DNA of 64,000 nucleotides from Mucilaginibacter sp. Bleaf8 (GCF_018390515.1 NZ_JAHBBK010000004.1:124001-188000), one strand, 5' to 3'. Positions 34,090-43,049 are shown, numbered from the stretch's first letter. Notes: a model not told the origin generated them from the sequence alone. Translations and numbers: made by a program.

Positions 34090-36303
34090 ATGCACAAACT
34101 ACTAATCATCTTTTGCTTGCTGGCTGTTGTGGCAGCTAAAGCGCAAAGTAAGCTGTTCATGACACAAGCCAAGTTTAAAACAGGCGATGATGCCGCTTGG
34201 CTGAATCCTAAGTTTAACGATGCTGCCTGGCAAACGCTCAAAACTACGGTATACTGGGAGCAGCAACTGGGTGCCGAGTATAACGGCTATGCCTGGTATC
34301 GCTTTCATGTAACCATCCCGTCTTCGTTAAAAAAGCAATCTGTATTGAAAGATACACTGGTAATTTACCTGGCCAATATTGATGATTGCGACGAAAGTTA
34401 CTTCAATGGAACGTCGATTGGCAAAACCGGCACGATGCCTGCCCCAAACACGGAGTACAAAACAGCGTATGATGCGGAGCGACGCTACCGTATTCCGCTC
34501 AACCGGGCAAAAATTAATTGGGATGCTGATAACGTAGTGGCCGTTAGGGTATATGATGGCGGGGGCAACGGTGGCATCAACAATGCTGCACCCTACATCA
34601 ATATTATGGATATAATTGATGGTGTAGCAATCAATAACAGCAAGGGTTTCGCATTTAAGGCCACCAGCGCATCAAAAGATATCAGTGTGGTTAATCATAA
34701 CAAAATGGCGGTTAACGGTACATTAAATGTGCTTACCCGCGAAGATCGGACCGGCAAAATAACCAGCCAAAATCAGTACAACATCAGTTTGCCTGCGGGC
34801 AACAGTAAAACGCTGAACGTTAAAGCAGAAAACCGGGAAGGCATTACGCTATCATACGTTTTTACGGAAAAGCTGACCGGCAAAAAAATTACGGTAAACG
34901 ACCCGATGCCTTACATACTTACGCCACCGGTATCGGCTAAGCCGCGCATAAATAGCGCACGGGTAAGCGGCGTGCGTCCCGGTTCTCCATTTTTGTACAA
35001 GATAGCGGCTACGGGTAAAAGGCCATTGCAGTACAGTGTAGCAGCGCTTCCAGAGGGTTTAACGTTTGATAAGGCAACCGGTATCATCAGTGGTAAATTA
35101 ACCAAAGCCGGCGATTATCCTGTAAAGCTTAGCGTAACCAATGCACTGGGCAAGGCAGCGTGCACGCTTACCATCAAAGCCGGTAGCCTGATGGCGCTTA
35201 CGCCACCTATGGGCTGGAATAGCTGGAACTGCTGGGGCCTATCTGTAACTACAGACAAGGTTAAAAGCTCGGCGCAGGCATTGATTGATAAAGGGCTTAT
35301 CGATCATGGTTGGTCATACATTAACATTGATGATGGATGGGAGTCGGATAAAAGAAATGCTGATGGTACCATTGGTACAAATGCAAAGTTTCCGGATATG
35401 AAAGCGCTGAGCGATTGGCTGCACGGGCATGGTCTTAAATTTGGCATTTACTCTTCGCCTGGCCGGCTTACCTGCGGCGGGTACCTGGGTTCGTTGGGCC
35501 ATGAGTTGCATGATGCGGAAACGTATAACTCCTGGGGCGTTGATTATCTAAAGTATGATTGGTGTGCTTATGCCGAAGTGGCCGGCAGTGATACCTCGCG
35601 CGCTACTTACATGAAACCTTATCAGGTTATGCAAAAGGCGCTTCGGGCACAACCGAGGGATATCTATTACAGCCTTTGCCAGTACGGCATGGGCGATGTT
35701 TGGAAGTGGGGCGCTGAGGTTGATGCCAATAGCTGGCGCACCACCGGCGATATAACCGATACCTGGGGCAGTTTGTATGATATCGGCTTCCGCCAGTATA
35801 AAGTTTCGGACTATGCACAACCTGGAAGATGGAACGATCCGGATATGCTGACAGTGGGCAAGGTAGGCTGGAGCGGTAACCTGCGTACAACCAGGCTTAC
35901 ACCCAATGAGCAATATACGCACATAACCTTATGGAGCTTGCTGACCTCGCCGCTGCTGATAGGCTGCGACATTAGTCAAATAGATGATTTTACCATCAGC
36001 CTGCTTACTAACGACGAGGTAATAGCCGTTAACCAGGATGTGCTGGGAAAACAAGCACACCTGGCTTTTAAGGGTGCTGATTACCAGGTTTATGTAAAAG
36101 AACTTGCTGATGGAAGTAAAGCCGTAGGTATATTCAACCTGTCCGAAAAATATAAGCCTGTAACAGTCAATTGGCGTGATCTGCATATTGGTTCGGTAAA
36201 GCAGGTACGTGATTTATGGCGGCAAAAAAATATGACCGCAGTAAAGCCAGCTTTTAGCTATATGTTGGCGCCGCATGGAACGGTAATGCTAAAGGTGCAG
36301 TAG
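34090..36303 (+). CDS. Secreted GH27 alpha-galactosidase with N-terminal accessory domains
   Basis: The ATG at 34090 (MHKLLIIFCLLAVVAAKAQ, signal peptide) gives 737 residues; the longer frame opens at GTG in the spacer. A galactose-binding-like beta-sandwich follows (about 20-170, AWYRFHVTIPSS, YLANIDDCDESYFNG), then a putative Ig domain (about 285-365, LPEGLTFDKATGIISG). The GH27 barrel starts with PPMGWNSWNCWG. Nucleophile Asp490 lies in YLKYDWC and acid/base Asp554 in RTTGDITDTW; WNDPDMLTVG is also typical. A C-terminal beta domain closes it. It should release terminal alpha-galactose outside the cytoplasm. Confidence 0.94.
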   Translation: MHKLLIIFCLLAVVAAKAQSKLFMTQAKFKTGDDAAWLNPKFNDAAWQTLKTTVYWEQQLGAEYNGYAWYRFHVTIPSSLKKQSVLKDTLVIYLANIDDCDESYFNGTSIGKTGTMPAPNTEYKTAYDAERRYRIPLNRAKINWDADNVVAVRVYDGGGNGGINNAAPYINIMDIIDGVAINNSKGFAFKATSASKDISVVNHNKMAVNGTLNVLTREDRTGKITSQNQYNISLPAGNSKTLNVKAENREGITLSYVFTEKLTGKKITVNDPMPYILTPPVSAKPRINSARVSGVRPGSPFLYKIAATGKRPLQYSVAALPEGLTFDKATGIISGKLTKAGDYPVKLSVTNALGKAACTLTIKAGSLMALTPPMGWNSWNCWGLSVTTDKVKSSAQALIDKGLIDHGWSYINIDDGWESDKRNADGTIGTNAKFPDMKALSDWLHGHGLKFGIYSSPGRLTCGGYLGSLGHELHDAETYNSWGVDYLKYDWCAYAEVAGSDTSRATYMKPYQVMQKALRAQPRDIYYSLCQYGMGDVWKWGAEVDANSWRTTGDITDTWGSLYDIGFRQYKVSDYAQPGRWNDPDMLTVGKVGWSGNLRTTRLTPNEQYTHITLWSLLTSPLLIGCDISQIDDFTISLLTNDEVIAVNQDVLGKQAHLAFKGADYQVYVKELADGSKAVGIFNLSEKYKPVTVNWRDLHIGSVKQVRDLWRQKNMTAVKPAFSYMLAPHGTVMLKVQ

Positions 36304-36484
36304 TTGGCATGGGTGCGTTTTGTTGAGACTATTTTGCCAGTATTGGTGTGTTACCCGTAAATGGAATGGGGTAGTAACAATGCGTCAGTGATATGTAAAT
36401 AGCCGTTTGTATTCAAAACCAAGCCACCATAAAATCGTATATTTATACATCCGTGACCAATAATCACCCCAAACAAAAACATTT

Positions 36485-36865
36485 ATGGCTGATCAAAAAT
36501 ATAACGACCTGACACCCGAAGAAGAACGCATTATTTTATACAAAGGCACCGAGCGCCCTTTTACTGGCGAATTGTTGAACAACAAAGCGCAGGGGCTGTA
36601 CCTATGCCGCCGTTGCGATACGCCGCTATACCGTTCGGAAGATAAATTTGAGTCATTTTGCGGCTGGCCGAGCTTTGACGATGAGATACCGGGCGCAGTA
36701 CGTCGCGAAACCGATGCAGATGGTAGCCGCACAGAAATATTGTGCGCCAACTGCGGAGCGCACCTGGGGCACGTGTTTATGGGCGAGCGCTTTACGGCTA
36801 AAAATACCCGTCATTGCGTTAACTCCGTTTCTATGAAATTTGTACCTCTTGCGGACGCAAAATAA
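36485..36865 (+). CDS. msrB: Peptide-methionine (R)-S-oxide reductase
   Basis: A 126-residue cytoplasmic repair enzyme. Two zinc-binding pairs, Cys41-x-x-Cys44 and Cys87-x-x-Cys90, flank CGWPSF, and catalytic Cys111 is in RHCVNS. There is no MsrA fusion and no signal peptide. Cys59 in FCG is a possible resolving residue (inference). It has its own perfect palindromic terminator. Confidence 0.97.
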   Translation: MADQKYNDLTPEEERIILYKGTERPFTGELLNNKAQGLYLCRRCDTPLYRSEDKFESFCGWPSFDDEIPGAVRRETDADGSRTEILCANCGAHLGHVFMGERFTAKNTRHCVNSVSMKFVPLADAK

Positions 36866-36887
36866 TCCACAAAAGTTATTAACATTT

Positions 36888-36911
36888 AGCCCGGCATGCC
36901 GGGCTTTTTTT
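36888..36911 (+). terminator. Intrinsic terminator of msrB
   Basis: AGCCCGGCATGCCGGGCT is a perfect 18-bp palindrome followed directly by TTTTTT, 22 bp after the stop. Confidence 0.92.
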
Positions 36912-37143
36912 ATGGTTTTAATTTTCAGCAGGTTAGGTTTAAAACATCAGGCTTTTGAAAACAACCCAACTGTGGATAAGCTGCCGGGTATCTGGCCTGA
37001 CATTCTGATGATGGATTTAAATGACTAGTTATTAATTAGTTACCAACAAAATGTTGGGTGATGTCTAAATTAATCTTTTAGCAATGTTAATAACTATCAG
37101 CCCGTGTTTATAACTCTTTTAAACTTCTAAGCCCTCCGGTCTG

Positions 37144-37151
37144 TACTTTTG
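37144..37151 (+). promoter_or_regulatory. Predicted -7 element (TACTTTTG) for nrdBA
   Basis: TACTTTTG matches TAnnTTTG. It puts the transcript start near 37158, so the 5' leader before the nrdB ATG (37354) would be about 195 nt. Confidence 0.5.
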
Positions 37152-37156
37152 TTAAA

Positions 37157-37188
37157 CAAGCCCCTTACAAGGGGCTTGAAAGGGGCTT
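37157..37188 (+). promoter_or_regulatory. Mutually exclusive hairpins at the 5' end of the nrdBA leader
   Basis: CAAGCCCCTT (37157-37166) can pair with AAGGGGCTTG (37169-37178) or with a second AAGGGGCTT (37180-37188). The second arm duplicates the first, so only one hairpin can form at a time. Confidence 0.5.
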
Positions 37189-37353
37189 AAGATTAAAAAG
37201 GTAGCACAACGATCTGTTGTTGCTGGCCGCGAAAAGTGTGGGTGATAAGAACAATCGATACCATACAGCATGCAGATAAGCTCAGTTAAAGCTGGGTAAG
37301 TGGGCTGGCTGTCAGTAAATTGAAGTGAACAAAAATATTAAAGAGGTAAGCAT

Positions 37354-38328
37354 ATGAGTCAGGAAAACGAAGTATTATTAAGAGAGAACAAGGACCGGTT
37401 TGTAATTCTGCCAATTAATTACCCGGCTATCTGGGAAATGTATAAAAAGCATGAGGCCAGCTTTTGGACTGCCGAAGAGATTGATCTGTCGGACGACCTG
37501 AAACACTGGGAATCCCTGAACAGCGGCGAAAAGCACTTCATTTCGCACGTGCTTGCCTTCTTTGCAGCCAGTGATGGTATTGTGAACGAAAACCTGGCCG
37601 TAAACTTCATGAGTGAGGTGCAAGTGCCCGAAGCTCGTTGCTTTTACGGTTTCCAGATCATGATGGAAAACATCCACTCCGAAACTTACGCCCTGCTGAT
37701 TGATACTTACGTAAAAGACCCAACTGAAAAAGATCGTTTGTTCCACGCTATTGATACAGTGCCTTGTGTAGGTAAAAAAGCGGAGTGGGCTTTGAAATGG
37801 ATCAACAACGGTACTTTTGCTCAGCGTTTAGTAGCTTTTGCTGCGGTTGAGGGTATCTTCTTTTCCGGTAGTTTCTGCTCTATTTTCTGGCTTAAAAAAC
37901 GTGGCTTAATGCCGGGCTTAACTTTTAGTAATGAGCTGATTTCCAGAGATGAAGGTATGCATTGCGAGTTTGCCTGCTTGCTGTACAGCATGTTAGAAAA
38001 CAAGCTGAGCAAGGAAGAAGCTACCCAAATTATTACTGATGCGGTAGAAATTGAGAAAGAGTTTATCACCGAAGCTTTACCGGTAAAGCTGATTGGTATG
38101 AACGCCGCCCTGATGAGCCAGTACATCGAGTTTGTGGCCGACCGCTGGTTACAAGAACTGGGTTATGATAAGGTTTACAACGCTACCAATCCGTTCGACT
38201 TTATGGAAATGATTTCGCTGCAAGGCAAAACCAACTTCTTTGAGAAACGCGTAGGCGATTATCAAAAGAGCGGCGTATTGAACGCACAGCCATCCAGCCA
38301 GGCATTTTCACTTGACGAGGATTTCTAA
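37354..38328 (+). CDS. nrdB: Ribonucleoside-diphosphate reductase, beta (radical) subunit
   Basis: A 324-residue class I R2 protein that holds the metal-radical cofactor. Asp74 (ASDGIV), Glu105 and His108 (MMENIHSETY) and the later EGIFFSGSF and RDEGMHCEF provide the di-metal ligands. Tyr112 in SETYALL is at the radical position, so this is not a Phe-substituted form. The C-terminal tail FSLDEDF resembles the R1-binding tail of eukaryotic R2 proteins (FTLDADF). An AGAGG-like ribosome site precedes the ATG, unusual for this genome. nrdB comes before nrdA, 63 bp apart. Confidence 0.97.
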   Translation: MSQENEVLLRENKDRFVILPINYPAIWEMYKKHEASFWTAEEIDLSDDLKHWESLNSGEKHFISHVLAFFAASDGIVNENLAVNFMSEVQVPEARCFYGFQIMMENIHSETYALLIDTYVKDPTEKDRLFHAIDTVPCVGKKAEWALKWINNGTFAQRLVAFAAVEGIFFSGSFCSIFWLKKRGLMPGLTFSNELISRDEGMHCEFACLLYSMLENKLSKEEATQIITDAVEIEKEFITEALPVKLIGMNAALMSQYIEFVADRWLQELGYDKVYNATNPFDFMEMISLQGKTNFFEKRVGDYQKSGVLNAQPSSQAFSLDEDF

Positions 38329-38391
38329 AAAATGTATAAATATCATCTATCTATAATTAAAGACATTATTCATCCATAACTGCTCACTGCC

Positions 38392-40770
38392 ATGTTTGTA
38401 ATAAAAAGAGACGGAAGAACGGAGTCGGTAAAATTTGATAAAATTACCGCACGTATAGAGAAATTGTGCTACGGATTAAATCCTAACCTGGTTGACCCGG
38501 TTGATGTAGCCAAAAAAGTAATTGAAGGTTTGTACGATGGCGTAACCACCTCAGAGCTGGACAACCTGGCTGCAGAAACCGCGGCTTCGTTAACTACCAA
38601 GCACCCCGATTATGCTTTACTGGCATCACGTATTGCGGTATCTAACCTGCACAAAAATACCATCAAATCGTTCTCCGAAACGATGCGTAAGCTGTATGAG
38701 TATAAAGACCCTAAAACTGGCAAAAATGCATCGCTTATTGCTGATGATGTTTGGGATGTAATTGAAGCTAACGCCGAGATTTTAGACAGCAGCATCATCT
38801 ATGATCGCGACTTTGGATTTGACTACTTCGGTTTCAAAACTTTAGAAAAGTCATACCTGCTGAAACTGGATGGCCGCATTGCCGAGCGCCCTCAGCACTT
38901 ATTTATGCGTGTATCTGTTGGTATCCACAAAGAGGATATCGAAAGCGCTATCAAAACTTACCACCTGATGAGCGAGCGCTGGTTTACTCACGCTACGCCT
39001 ACGCTGTTCAACGCTGGTACACCAAAACCACAAATGTCATCATGCTTTTTGCTGACCATGAAAGATGACAGTATTTCGGGCATCTATGATACTTTGAAGC
39101 AAACTGCACAAATTTCACAAAGCGCAGGTGGTATTGGTCTAAGCATTCACAACGTGCGTGCAACTGGTTCATACATCAGCGGTACCAACGGTACCAGCAA
39201 CGGTATTATTCCAATGCTGCGCGTGTTTAACGATACTGCCCGTTATGTAGACCAGGGCGGCGGTAAACGTAAAGGTGCGTTTGCTATTTACCTGGAGCCT
39301 TGGCATGCCGATATTTTTGAATTCCTGGATCTGCGTAAAAATCATGGTAAAGAAGAAATGCGCGCACGCGATTTATTCTACGCCCTGTGGGTATCTGACC
39401 TGTTCATGAAACGCGTAGAGGCCAACGAAGACTGGAGCTTGTTCTGCCCGCATGAAGCACCAGGTCTGGCCGATTGCTTTGGCGCCGAGTTTGAAGCTTT
39501 GTATGAAAAATACGAAAAAGAAGGCCGTGCCCGCCGCAAAGTAAAAGCACAGGAACTTTGGTTTGCCGTTTTAGATGCACAAGTTGAAACTGGTACGCCT
39601 TACCTGTTATATAAAGATGCTGCCAACAGCAAATCAAACCAGCAAAATCTGGGTACTATTAAAAGCTCAAACTTGTGTACCGAAATTATGGAGTACACCT
39701 CGGCTGATGAGGTAGCAGTTTGTAACCTGGCTTCGCTGGCATTGCCACGCTTTATTCGCGATAATAAATTCGATCACGAAAAATTATACGAAGTAACTTA
39801 TCAGGCTACATTAAACCTGAACAAGATTATTGACCATAATTATTATCCGGTTAAAGAGGCTGAGTACTCAAACCTGCGCCACCGCCCAATTGGTTTAGGT
39901 GTGCAAGGTTTGGCTGATACCTTTATCTGTTTGCGTATGCCTTTTGAAAGTGAAGAGGCCAAGCAACTGAATAAAGAGATTTTTGAAACCATCTACTTTG
40001 CTTCCATGACAGCTTCAAAAGATCTGGCTATTAAGGAAGGTCCGTATGAAACGTTCAAAGGTTCGCCATTATCTCAAGGAAAGTTCCAGTTCGACCTGTG
40101 GGGCGTTAAGCCAGAGAGCGGCCGTTGGGATTGGGAAAACCTGCGCCTGGATGTAATGAACCATGGTGTACGCAACTCGCTGTTAGTAGCACCAATGCCT
40201 ACTGCTTCAACTTCGCAAATTTTGGGTAATAACGAGTGCTTTGAGCCATATACCTCAAACATCTATACCCGCCGTGTACTGAGCGGTGAGTTTATTATTG
40301 TAAACAAGCACCTGCTGCGCGATTTGGTTGACTTGGGTCTGTGGAACAGCCGCATGAAAGATCAGATCATCAGCAAAAATGGTTCTATCCAGGATATTGC
40401 AGAAATTCCGCAGAACATCAAGGATCTGTACAAAACCGTTTGGGAGATCAAGATGCGTAACATCATTGATATGGCTGCCGATCGTGGTGCTTACATTTGT
40501 CAGTCACAGTCATTGAACCTGTTCATCAATGCGCCTAACGCTTCTAAACTTACTTCAATGCACTTCTATGCATGGAAAAAAGGGTTGAAAACCGGTATGT
40601 ACTACCTGCGTACCCAGGCTGCATCTCAAGCTGTTAAATTTACGGTAGAGAACCAGGGCGGTAAAAACATGGATCCGGTTATTCCTTCAGAAGTTGCTCA
40701 GGTAGCTGATGATGTGCCTGCCGGTCCAAGCTGCTCAATGGAAGAGGGTTGCGTAACCTGCTCTGCATAA
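38392..40770 (+). CDS. nrdA: Ribonucleoside-diphosphate reductase, alpha (catalytic) subunit, eukaryote-like
   Basis: A 792-residue R1 subunit that reduces ribonucleotides to deoxyribonucleotides. Residues 1-90 are an ATP-cone (MFVIKRDGRTESVKFDKI), the overall activity site. The active-site residues fall on Cys218, Cys429, Glu431, Cys444, Tyr737 and Tyr738, and the C-terminus has the shuttle pair CVTC. These positions and the length equal the numbering of mammalian R1, so it belongs to the eukaryote-like subclass. It probably forms one transcript with nrdB and ends at a clear terminator. Confidence 0.97.
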   Translation: MFVIKRDGRTESVKFDKITARIEKLCYGLNPNLVDPVDVAKKVIEGLYDGVTTSELDNLAAETAASLTTKHPDYALLASRIAVSNLHKNTIKSFSETMRKLYEYKDPKTGKNASLIADDVWDVIEANAEILDSSIIYDRDFGFDYFGFKTLEKSYLLKLDGRIAERPQHLFMRVSVGIHKEDIESAIKTYHLMSERWFTHATPTLFNAGTPKPQMSSCFLLTMKDDSISGIYDTLKQTAQISQSAGGIGLSIHNVRATGSYISGTNGTSNGIIPMLRVFNDTARYVDQGGGKRKGAFAIYLEPWHADIFEFLDLRKNHGKEEMRARDLFYALWVSDLFMKRVEANEDWSLFCPHEAPGLADCFGAEFEALYEKYEKEGRARRKVKAQELWFAVLDAQVETGTPYLLYKDAANSKSNQQNLGTIKSSNLCTEIMEYTSADEVAVCNLASLALPRFIRDNKFDHEKLYEVTYQATLNLNKIIDHNYYPVKEAEYSNLRHRPIGLGVQGLADTFICLRMPFESEEAKQLNKEIFETIYFASMTASKDLAIKEGPYETFKGSPLSQGKFQFDLWGVKPESGRWDWENLRLDVMNHGVRNSLLVAPMPTASTSQILGNNECFEPYTSNIYTRRVLSGEFIIVNKHLLRDLVDLGLWNSRMKDQIISKNGSIQDIAEIPQNIKDLYKTVWEIKMRNIIDMAADRGAYICQSQSLNLFINAPNASKLTSMHFYAWKKGLKTGMYYLRTQAASQAVKFTVENQGGKNMDPVIPSEVAQVADDVPAGPSCSMEEGCVTCSA

Positions 40771-40800
40771 CGAAATACCTTTCTCAATTTTAAAATGACT

Positions 40801-40833
40801 AAGCCCTGAAGCTTTATGCTTCGGGGCTTTTTA
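40801..40833 (+). terminator. Intrinsic terminator of nrdBA
   Basis: AAGCCC-t-GAAGC pairs with GCTTC-g-GGGCTT around a TTTAT loop, followed by TTTTAT. The T-rich end overlaps the promoter of the next gene. Confidence 0.85.
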
Positions 40834-40839
40834 TATTTG
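40832..40839 (+). promoter_or_regulatory. Predicted -7 element (TATATTTG) of the CWC gene, nearly leaderless
   Basis: TATATTTG ends only 5 bp before the ATG at 40845, so transcription would start at or next to the start codon. It is embedded in the T-run of the nrdA terminator. Confidence 0.5.
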
Positions 40840-40844
40840 TACCC

Positions 40845-41057
40845 ATGTCTGTTACCTTTCAAAAGCACGAAATTGTTCAATGCGAGCGCTGCCGTATGCC
40901 TTTTGAATGCAAGGCTAATGCTTATACCAAATGCCAGTGCAGTAAAGTACAGCTTACTATTAACGAGGTACAGTATGTAAGTGAGTTGTATGATGGCTGT
41001 TTATGCGTAAACTGCCTGATCGAGCTCCAAAAAGAATACCAAGAATCCGGATACTAA
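40845..41057 (+). CDS. Cysteine-rich CWC-type small protein
   Basis: A 70-residue cytoplasmic protein with CERCRMPFECKA, CQCSKVQLTINEVQYV and DGCLCVNCLIEL. The arrangement CxxC...C...CxC...CxCxxC fits the cysteine-rich CWC family, presumed to bind zinc; here the CWC tripeptide itself reads CQC. The function is unknown. It may be translated from a leaderless message. Its stop codon is inside the left arm of the next terminator. Confidence 0.85.
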   Translation: MSVTFQKHEIVQCERCRMPFECKANAYTKCQCSKVQLTINEVQYVSELYDGCLCVNCLIELQKEYQESGY

Positions 41058-41091
41058 AAAAGCCTGCAGGTTATGCAGGCTTTTTTAGTAT
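41051..41091. terminator. Bidirectional terminator between CWC gene and the TonB operon
   Basis: An 18-bp perfect stem (core AAAAAAGCCTGCA / TGCAGGCTTTTTT) with a 5-nt loop. The stop codon of the CWC gene lies within the left arm. It terminates both converging transcripts. Confidence 0.92.
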
Positions 41092-41110
41092 ATAAGGGAG
41101 TTTATAAACG

Positions 41111-41932
41111 TTATTGTACCTTGAATACAAATATCACCGTGCCCTGTTGCATATCAGGAGCCGTTTCCTGTGCATTAAGCCGGGCACGCTTTACTGCTTC
41201 CTCACATTTATCAATCAGATCCTGATCGGTAATGGTAGTGCCGCGGGCACCGCCACGGGCATAGGTTACGTTGCCGTCTTTATCCACACGAATGTCCACC
41301 ACCACTTTACCTGTATGGCGGCCAGCATCGCTAACTGACGGTTTGCTCAAAAAGTTGCGTTGCGGCATACCGGTTAAGTTACCGCCATTGCCAGAACCGG
41401 TTCCGTTGTAATTATTGGTAAGTGTAGTACCTGTAGTTTTACCCTGGTTGCCCGGCGTGCTGCCTGTACCATCACCCTCGCCGGTTCCGTTGTTGGTTTT
41501 GCCTTTGTATAAAGCGTTTTGATTTACAGTAGGTTTTGGTGTAGCCTTAGTTACTTCCTGCTGTGTAGCTACGTTAGCGGTTGCTTTTTTGGTAGCATTA
41601 ATTTCGGGCGCATCCTCGTTGTTTTGTGTAACTACATCCTTGCTGCTGTTTTCGGTAGGCGTGGGCTCCTCGGTAGGAGGGGCAGGGGTTACCTTATCAG
41701 GCTTGGTATGATTGGCATGCTCAGCTACTGATGGCTCTTCAGTGCTCATATAATCATCGCCCATACCTTCATCAACAGTACCATAGTTTACCAGTATACC
41801 ACCGGTGCCATCTTCTTCTTTTGGCGGTGTTTGAAATACGATAAAATAACTCAGGCCAATCAGCACAGCCAGTATAATACCGGTGGCTAAAAAGGCTTTG
41901 GGATAGTTATTATCTTGCTGGCGGTAGTCCAT
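41111..41932 (-). CDS. TonB-family energy transducer
   Basis: A 273-residue protein with one N-terminal membrane helix (about 13-33, FLATGIILAVLIGLSYFIV), a long Pro/Thr/Asn- then Gly/Asn-rich periplasmic linker (about 36-190), and a C-terminal TonB domain (about 195-273) with GKVVVDIRVDKDGNV and KCEEAVKRARLNA. It would pass motor energy from ExbB-ExbD to an outer-membrane partner. It is the last gene of a six-gene operon, 8 bp after exbD. The linker is poor in the Pro-Lys repeats of E. coli TonB and has low complexity. Confidence 0.9.
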   Translation of the reverse strand: MDYRQQDNNYPKAFLATGIILAVLIGLSYFIVFQTPPKEEDGTGGILVNYGTVDEGMGDDYMSTEEPSVAEHANHTKPDKVTPAPPTEEPTPTENSSKDVVTQNNEDAPEINATKKATANVATQQEVTKATPKPTVNQNALYKGKTNNGTGEGDGTGSTPGNQGKTTGTTLTNNYNGTGSGNGGNLTGMPQRNFLSKPSVSDAGRHTGKVVVDIRVDKDGNVTYARGGARGTTITDQDLIDKCEEAVKRARLNAQETAPDMQQGTVIFVFKVQ

Positions 41933-41940
41933 AGCATTAG

Positions 41941-42339
41941 TTATTTAGGCTCGGTGGCCAGTACCAGTTTAATGTTCAGCTTTTGTGCAATATCCATTAC
42001 CTGCACTACATCCTGTATAGCAACCGTACGGTCCACGTGTAATACAATGGTCAATTCAGATGCCAGATTCTTGTAACCTTCAAGCGTTGCTTGCAGCGCA
42101 TCTACAGGCACTTCTTTCTTCTCTACATAGTAGCGCAAATCCTGTGTAACAGAAACGGTGATGGTCTTTTTAGACATAGCCTGCCCGGATGACGATTTAG
42201 GCAGCATCAGTTTAATTACGTTGGGGTTGGTTACTGTTGATGCAATCAGGAAAAACAACAGCAGGAAGAACATAATATCGTTCATGGCCGAGGTATGTAC
42301 CTCAGCTGATGCACGGCTTGATTTTTTTCTCAGGTTCAT
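41941..42339 (-). CDS. exbD: ExbD/TolR-family biopolymer transport protein
   Basis: A 132-residue inner-membrane protein with a single helix (about 22-40). The motor Asp is present as Asp21 in AMNDIMFFLLLFFL. A periplasmic ExbD/TolR fold follows (VVQVMDIAQKLNIKLVLAT at the end). Its ATG overlaps the exbB stop as ATGA, so translation of exbB and exbD is coupled. Partner genes are exbB and tonB on either side. Confidence 0.94.
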   Translation of the reverse strand: MNLRKKSSRASAEVHTSAMNDIMFFLLLFFLIASTVTNPNVIKLMLPKSSSGQAMSKKTITVSVTQDLRYYVEKKEVPVDALQATLEGYKNLASELTIVLHVDRTVAIQDVVQVMDIAQKLNIKLVLATEPK

Positions 42340-43049
42340 TTGCTGGGTTCTTCTAACAGGTCAATAAATTCAACAGCGTCGGTTTCCAGTTTCAGAATAA
42401 CCCGCTCAACCATCATGTTCAGGATGTGGTAGCAAACATACGCCACAATACCCACAAACAAACCGGCAGCAGAGGTTACCATTTTTACATACAAACCGCC
42501 GGAAATTACACCCATACTGATATTATCGGTTTTGGAGATATCATAAAAGATCTTGATAACCCCGGCAATAGTACCTAGGAAGCCGAACATTGGTGCAATA
42601 CCCGCTACGATGCCAATAATGCCAATGTTTTTCTCAAGCTTAGCTACTTCAATTTTGCCAACGTTTTCAATAGCTGCCTCAATATCTTTAATAGGGCGGC
42701 CAATACGCAGTAAGCCTTTTTGCAGCATGCGGCCCAATGGTGAGTTGCTATTGCGGGCAACGGCAATGGCCGAATCCAGCTTGCCTGCTGTAATGCTGCT
42801 GCGAATTTGGGCCATCAGGCTCGATTCATCTTTGGCAGCTTTGCGGATAGTAAAAAAGCGTTCGAAAAATATAACCAGGCCCAGTACGGCCAGTATACCA
42901 ATCGGGATCATTACCCAGCCACCTTTAATCAGCAGGTCGCCAAAACGTAAATCATCAGCAGGTGCAGCAGCAGCGGCAGCTTGCGCCGTGCGGTTCACAG
43001 TATCAGTTAGTTTTTGAGCAGTGTCGGTAATCTGCAGTAATAACATCAT
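42336..43049 (-). CDS. exbB: ExbB/TolQ/MotA-family proton channel protein
   Basis: A 237-residue protein with three membrane helices: about 44-62 (VMIPIGILAVLGLVIFFE), then IGIIGIVAGIAPMFGFLGTI and SAAGLFVGIVAYVCYHIL. The conserved GLLRIGRP...IEAAIE cytoplasmic helix lies between. An Ala-rich N-terminal extension (QAAAAAAPADD) precedes the first helix. It should form the pentameric channel around ExbD. It overlaps both neighbours by 4 bp (ATGA). Confidence 0.94.
   Translation of the reverse strand: MMLLLQITDTAQKLTDTVNRTAQAAAAAAPADDLRFGDLLIKGGWVMIPIGILAVLGLVIFFERFFTIRKAAKDESSLMAQIRSSITAGKLDSAIAVARNSNSPLGRMLQKGLLRIGRPIKDIEAAIENVGKIEVAKLEKNIGIIGIVAGIAPMFGFLGTIAGVIKIFYDISKTDNISMGVISGGLYVKMVTSAAGLFVGIVAYVCYHILNMMVERVILKLETDAVEFIDLLEEPSK

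Larger units (their letters stand above)
36866..37353. other. Long gap before nrdB: msrB terminator, promoter and about 195-nt structured leader
   Basis: No gene is seen in 488 bp. After the msrB terminator comes A/T-rich sequence, the TACTTTTG promoter element (37144), and a leader opening with two competing hairpins (37157-37188). The rest of the leader (37190-37353) has short complementarities but nothing I can assign to a known riboswitch; I found no clear NrdR box or B12 box. Confidence 0.6.

Noticed and set aside
31091..36303. DUF1080, PPC, sucD and GH27 genes as one glycan operon
   Set aside because: sucD has its own promoter-like element and terminator, and repeat elements interrupt the run, so one transcript is unlikely.
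37190..37353. Cobalamin riboswitch or NrdR box in the nrdBA leader
   Set aside because: I found neither a B12-box-like core nor a pair of ACACTATATATAGTGT-type boxes; only unassigned structure is visible.
42553..43017. Plus-strand frame of 154 codons opposite exbB
   Set aside because: exbB is certain from its helices and couplings; the opposite frame has no family features and no start signals.
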